Below the pieces are notes generated by a model. That model was not told the origin of the DNA, did not search any database, and was given only the letters and a program-made list of their open reading frames with translations. A stretch of 64,000 nt of DNA from an uncultured Fretibacterium sp. (GTDB lineage: Bacteria > Synergistota > Synergistia > Synergistales > Aminobacteriaceae): assembly GCA_946186205.1 (NCBI GenBank), contig CAMHMH010000002.1:434001-498000 (forward strand), read 5' to 3'. The position numbers and the translations under genes are program-made. Shown piece by piece: positions 62,223 to 64,000 of the stretch. Position 1 is the stretch's first letter, and every line of letters begins with the position of its first letter.

Positions 62223-63050
62223 CTACTTGTCATAACGCCTACGGATAATAAGCCTGTCTGACGGCTTGCGCTTGCGTGTCCTATAACCCTTCGCAGGAGT
62301 CCCCCAAGGTGATACGGGGTGCTTGTTGGACTTTGATTTTCCTTCACCGCCGCCCATCGGGTGATCTACGGGGTTCATTACCATACCTCTTACTGACGGC
62401 CTGCGACCCTTCCAGCGGGTTTTTCCGGCTTTGCCCCACGAAATATTATCGTAGTCTTCATTGCCGACCTGCCCGACCGTAGCCATGCACTCAAGAAGAA
62501 TGAGTCTGAGTTCACTGCTCGGCATTCTGATATAGGCGTATTTGCCCTCTTTTGACATGAGCTGCGCGGAAGTTCCTGCTGCCCTCACGAGTTTTGCGCC
62601 GTTACCGGGCTGAAGCTCAATGTTGTGAATGAACGTACCTACAGGAATGTCCTTGAGCTTTAACGCATTGCCGGGGGTAATGTCGCTCTCAGGGCCTGAG
62701 AAAATCACATCGCCGACATTGAGGTCTTTCGGCATGATGATATAGCGTTTCTCACCGTCAGCATAATGAACCAGTCCGATTCTTGCGTTGCGGTTAGGGT
62801 CATATTCGATCGTCGCAACTTTTCCGGGTATGCCGATTTTGTCGCGCTTGAAATCTATTATGCGGTAAGCTCTCCTGCTGCCCCCTCCGATATGGCGCAT
62901 GGTGATTCGGCCTGTGTTGTTTCTGCCTCCATGCTTGCGGAGATGGACGACTAACGAGCGTTCCGGCTTGTCTGCCGTAATGTCCTCGCGCCCCTGAATT
63001 GACATATGACGGCGGGCGGCTGTATACGGCTTAAACTGTTTGATTGACAT
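62223..63050 (-). CDS. rplB: 50S ribosomal protein L2
   Basis: 275 residues: [40 protein letters not shown], and the peptidyl-transferase-near [20 protein letters not shown]. Needed for peptidyl transfer and subunit joining. Confidence 0.97.
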   Translation of the reverse strand: MSIKQFKPYTAARRHMSIQGREDITADKPERSLVVHLRKHGGRNNTGRITMRHIGGGSRRAYRIIDFKRDKIGIPGKVATIEYDPNRNARIGLVHYADGEKRYIIMPKDLNVGDVIFSGPESDITPGNALKLKDIPVGTFIHNIELQPGNGAKLVRAAGTSAQLMSKEGKYAYIRMPSSELRLILLECMATVGQVGNEDYDNISWGKAGKTRWKGRRPSVRGMVMNPVDHPMGGGEGKSKSNKHPVSPWGTPAKGYRTRKRKPSDRLIIRRRYDK

Positions 63051-63068
63051 GTTCCGTTTTCTCCTACT

Positions 63069-63365
63069 TTATATCGATGCACCCTCGAAGAACTCTATGT
63101 GCTGATCCGGCTTAAGGGCAACGATAGCTTTCTTCCATGAGCGCGTGTAACCTACTGTCCTTCCGCGCCTGCGGATTTTGCCCTTCACGTTGATTGTGTT
63201 CACTCCGTCTACTTTCACATTGAAGACTTCCTCAACGGCCTTGCGAATCTGAATCTTGTTCGCGCTCTTGTGAACCTCAAACGTGTATTTGTTCATCGCC
63301 ATCAGTGAGCTTGATTTCTCCGTGATTACAGGGCGTATGATTATGTCGTGAGCGGTCAGATTCAT
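63069..63365 (-). CDS. rplW: 50S ribosomal protein L23
   Basis: 98 residues: [20 protein letters not shown] and [20 protein letters not shown]. It docks trigger factor and SRP at the tunnel exit. Overlaps rplD by four bases. Confidence 0.97.
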   Translation of the reverse strand: MNLTAHDIIIRPVITEKSSSLMAMNKYTFEVHKSANKIQIRKAVEEVFNVKVDGVNTINVKGKIRRRGRTVGYTRSWKKAIVALKPDQHIEFFEGASI

Positions 63366-63988
63366 CTTGAATAAACCTCCTCAATTTTCGCTACAGCTTC
63401 GGGAGTAACAATCAGATTCTTTGCGTTCAGAATGTCATAAACGTTAATGCTTGCGACGTTGATGCACTTTGCGCCGGGTAAATTTCTCACCGAGCGGACT
63501 ACATTCAAGCCGTTGTTGTGATAGATGACTAACGTTTTTCCGAATCCGAGTGCGTCAAAAAGATTCTTCACGGCCTTTGTCGAGGGCTTCTCGATTGCGT
63601 CAAAACCTTTCACGACAGCCATCAACTCTTCGCGTACCTTGTCGGACAAAACGCTTCTCAACGCAAGACGCATAACCTTCTTGTTGACTTTCTGATGGTA
63701 GTCCCTAGGGTGCGGGCCATGTGCTACACCGCCGTGTACCCAAATCGGCGAACGTGTACTTCCCTGACGCGCACGGCCTGTGTGCTTCTGTCTCCAAGGC
63801 TTTTTGCCTCCGCCGGAAACATCGCCGCGTGTCTTTGTGCTGTGAGTACCCTGACGGCAATTCGCAAGGTGAGCCACAACTACCTGATGTATCGCGGGCA
63901 TATGCACAGGAACATCAAACACCGCTGACGAAAGCTCCATTTCCCCGGCCCTGTCGCCGCTGAACTCATATACTTTTACGAAAGGCAT
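63362..63988 (-). CDS. rplD: 50S ribosomal protein L4
   Basis: 208 residues: [40 protein letters not shown] and [20 protein letters not shown], the L4 tunnel loop. L4 represses the S10 operon in E. coli. The start at 63988 is 12 bases from the window edge; rplC should follow outside. Confidence 0.96.
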   Translation of the reverse strand: MPFVKVYEFSGDRAGEMELSSAVFDVPVHMPAIHQVVVAHLANCRQGTHSTKTRGDVSGGGKKPWRQKHTGRARQGSTRSPIWVHGGVAHGPHPRDYHQKVNKKVMRLALRSVLSDKVREELMAVVKGFDAIEKPSTKAVKNLFDALGFGKTLVIYHNNGLNVVRSVRNLPGAKCINVASINVYDILNAKNLIVTPEAVAKIEEVYSR

Positions 63989-64000
63989 AGTATTTTTTCC

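Overview
The window reads as a chromosome segment of a diderm, probably anaerobic bacterium. My best guess is Synergistota (Synergistaceae-like, gut type). This rests on the proteins and on a KOW/L14e-like gene between map and infA; no rRNA is present to confirm it. Secreted proteins with signal peptides, phosphatidylethanolamine synthesis (psd, pssA), a type IV pilin-like gene and glycogen genes fit that picture. Genes are dense, often overlap by 1-17 bases, and mostly start with a clear AGGAGG-type ribosome site. No tRNA, rRNA, CRISPR array, intact insertion sequence or prophage was seen.

Layout. 1-5.9 kb: folP, a GT8 glycosyltransferase with a heptamer repeat just after its start codon, then gyrA-psd-pssA. 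6-9.4 kb: a beta-glucoside PTS permease and its 6-phospho-beta-glucosidase. 9.4-14.8 kb: a minus-strand metal-uptake ABC operon running into a YdjM-like membrane protein, a PHP phosphatase and a TIR-Sel1 protein, with cobU divergent from it. 15.3-17.8 kb: an eroded patch holding a broken nuclease-like pseudogene, an Mrr-type protein lacking catalytic residues, glf and a tiny membrane ORF. 17.9-27.2 kb: an envelope/sensory block with two LytTR regulators (one broken at a C12 tract), a GHKL histidine kinase, three tandem PAP2 phosphatases, three tandem small secreted proteins and two M48 proteases. 27.4-32.2 kb: glgP-glgA-glgC.

32.2-50 kb: a pilin-like gene with a long structured leader, an LprI-type protein, mnmA, an aminotransferase, a cardiolipin-synthase-like protein, TVP38, a DUF4160/DUF2442 pair, a thiamin-salvage operon under a TPP riboswitch (thiM-thiE-HAD-thiD/tenA-thiN), a cold-shock gene, an inverted copy of the pilin leader and terminator lacking any coding sequence, cca-rnz-NADAR, truA, and ECF transporter genes. 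50-64 kb: the S10-spc-alpha ribosomal superoperon on the minus strand, from rplQ to rplD, leaving the window before rplC.

The signals I find most interesting are: (1) the structured pilin leader present twice in opposite orientation, with two mutually exclusive pairings; (2) the 8-mer CATGGCCG, seen about 40 times on both strands up to 50.4 kb and not at all in the ribosomal superoperon; (3) two candidate phase-variable tracts (C12 in a LytTR regulator, a 7-bp repeat in a glycosyltransferase); (4) a TIR-Sel1 protein at the end of a metal-uptake operon; and (5) a HAD phosphatase placed where thiamin salvage needs a thiamin-phosphate phosphatase.
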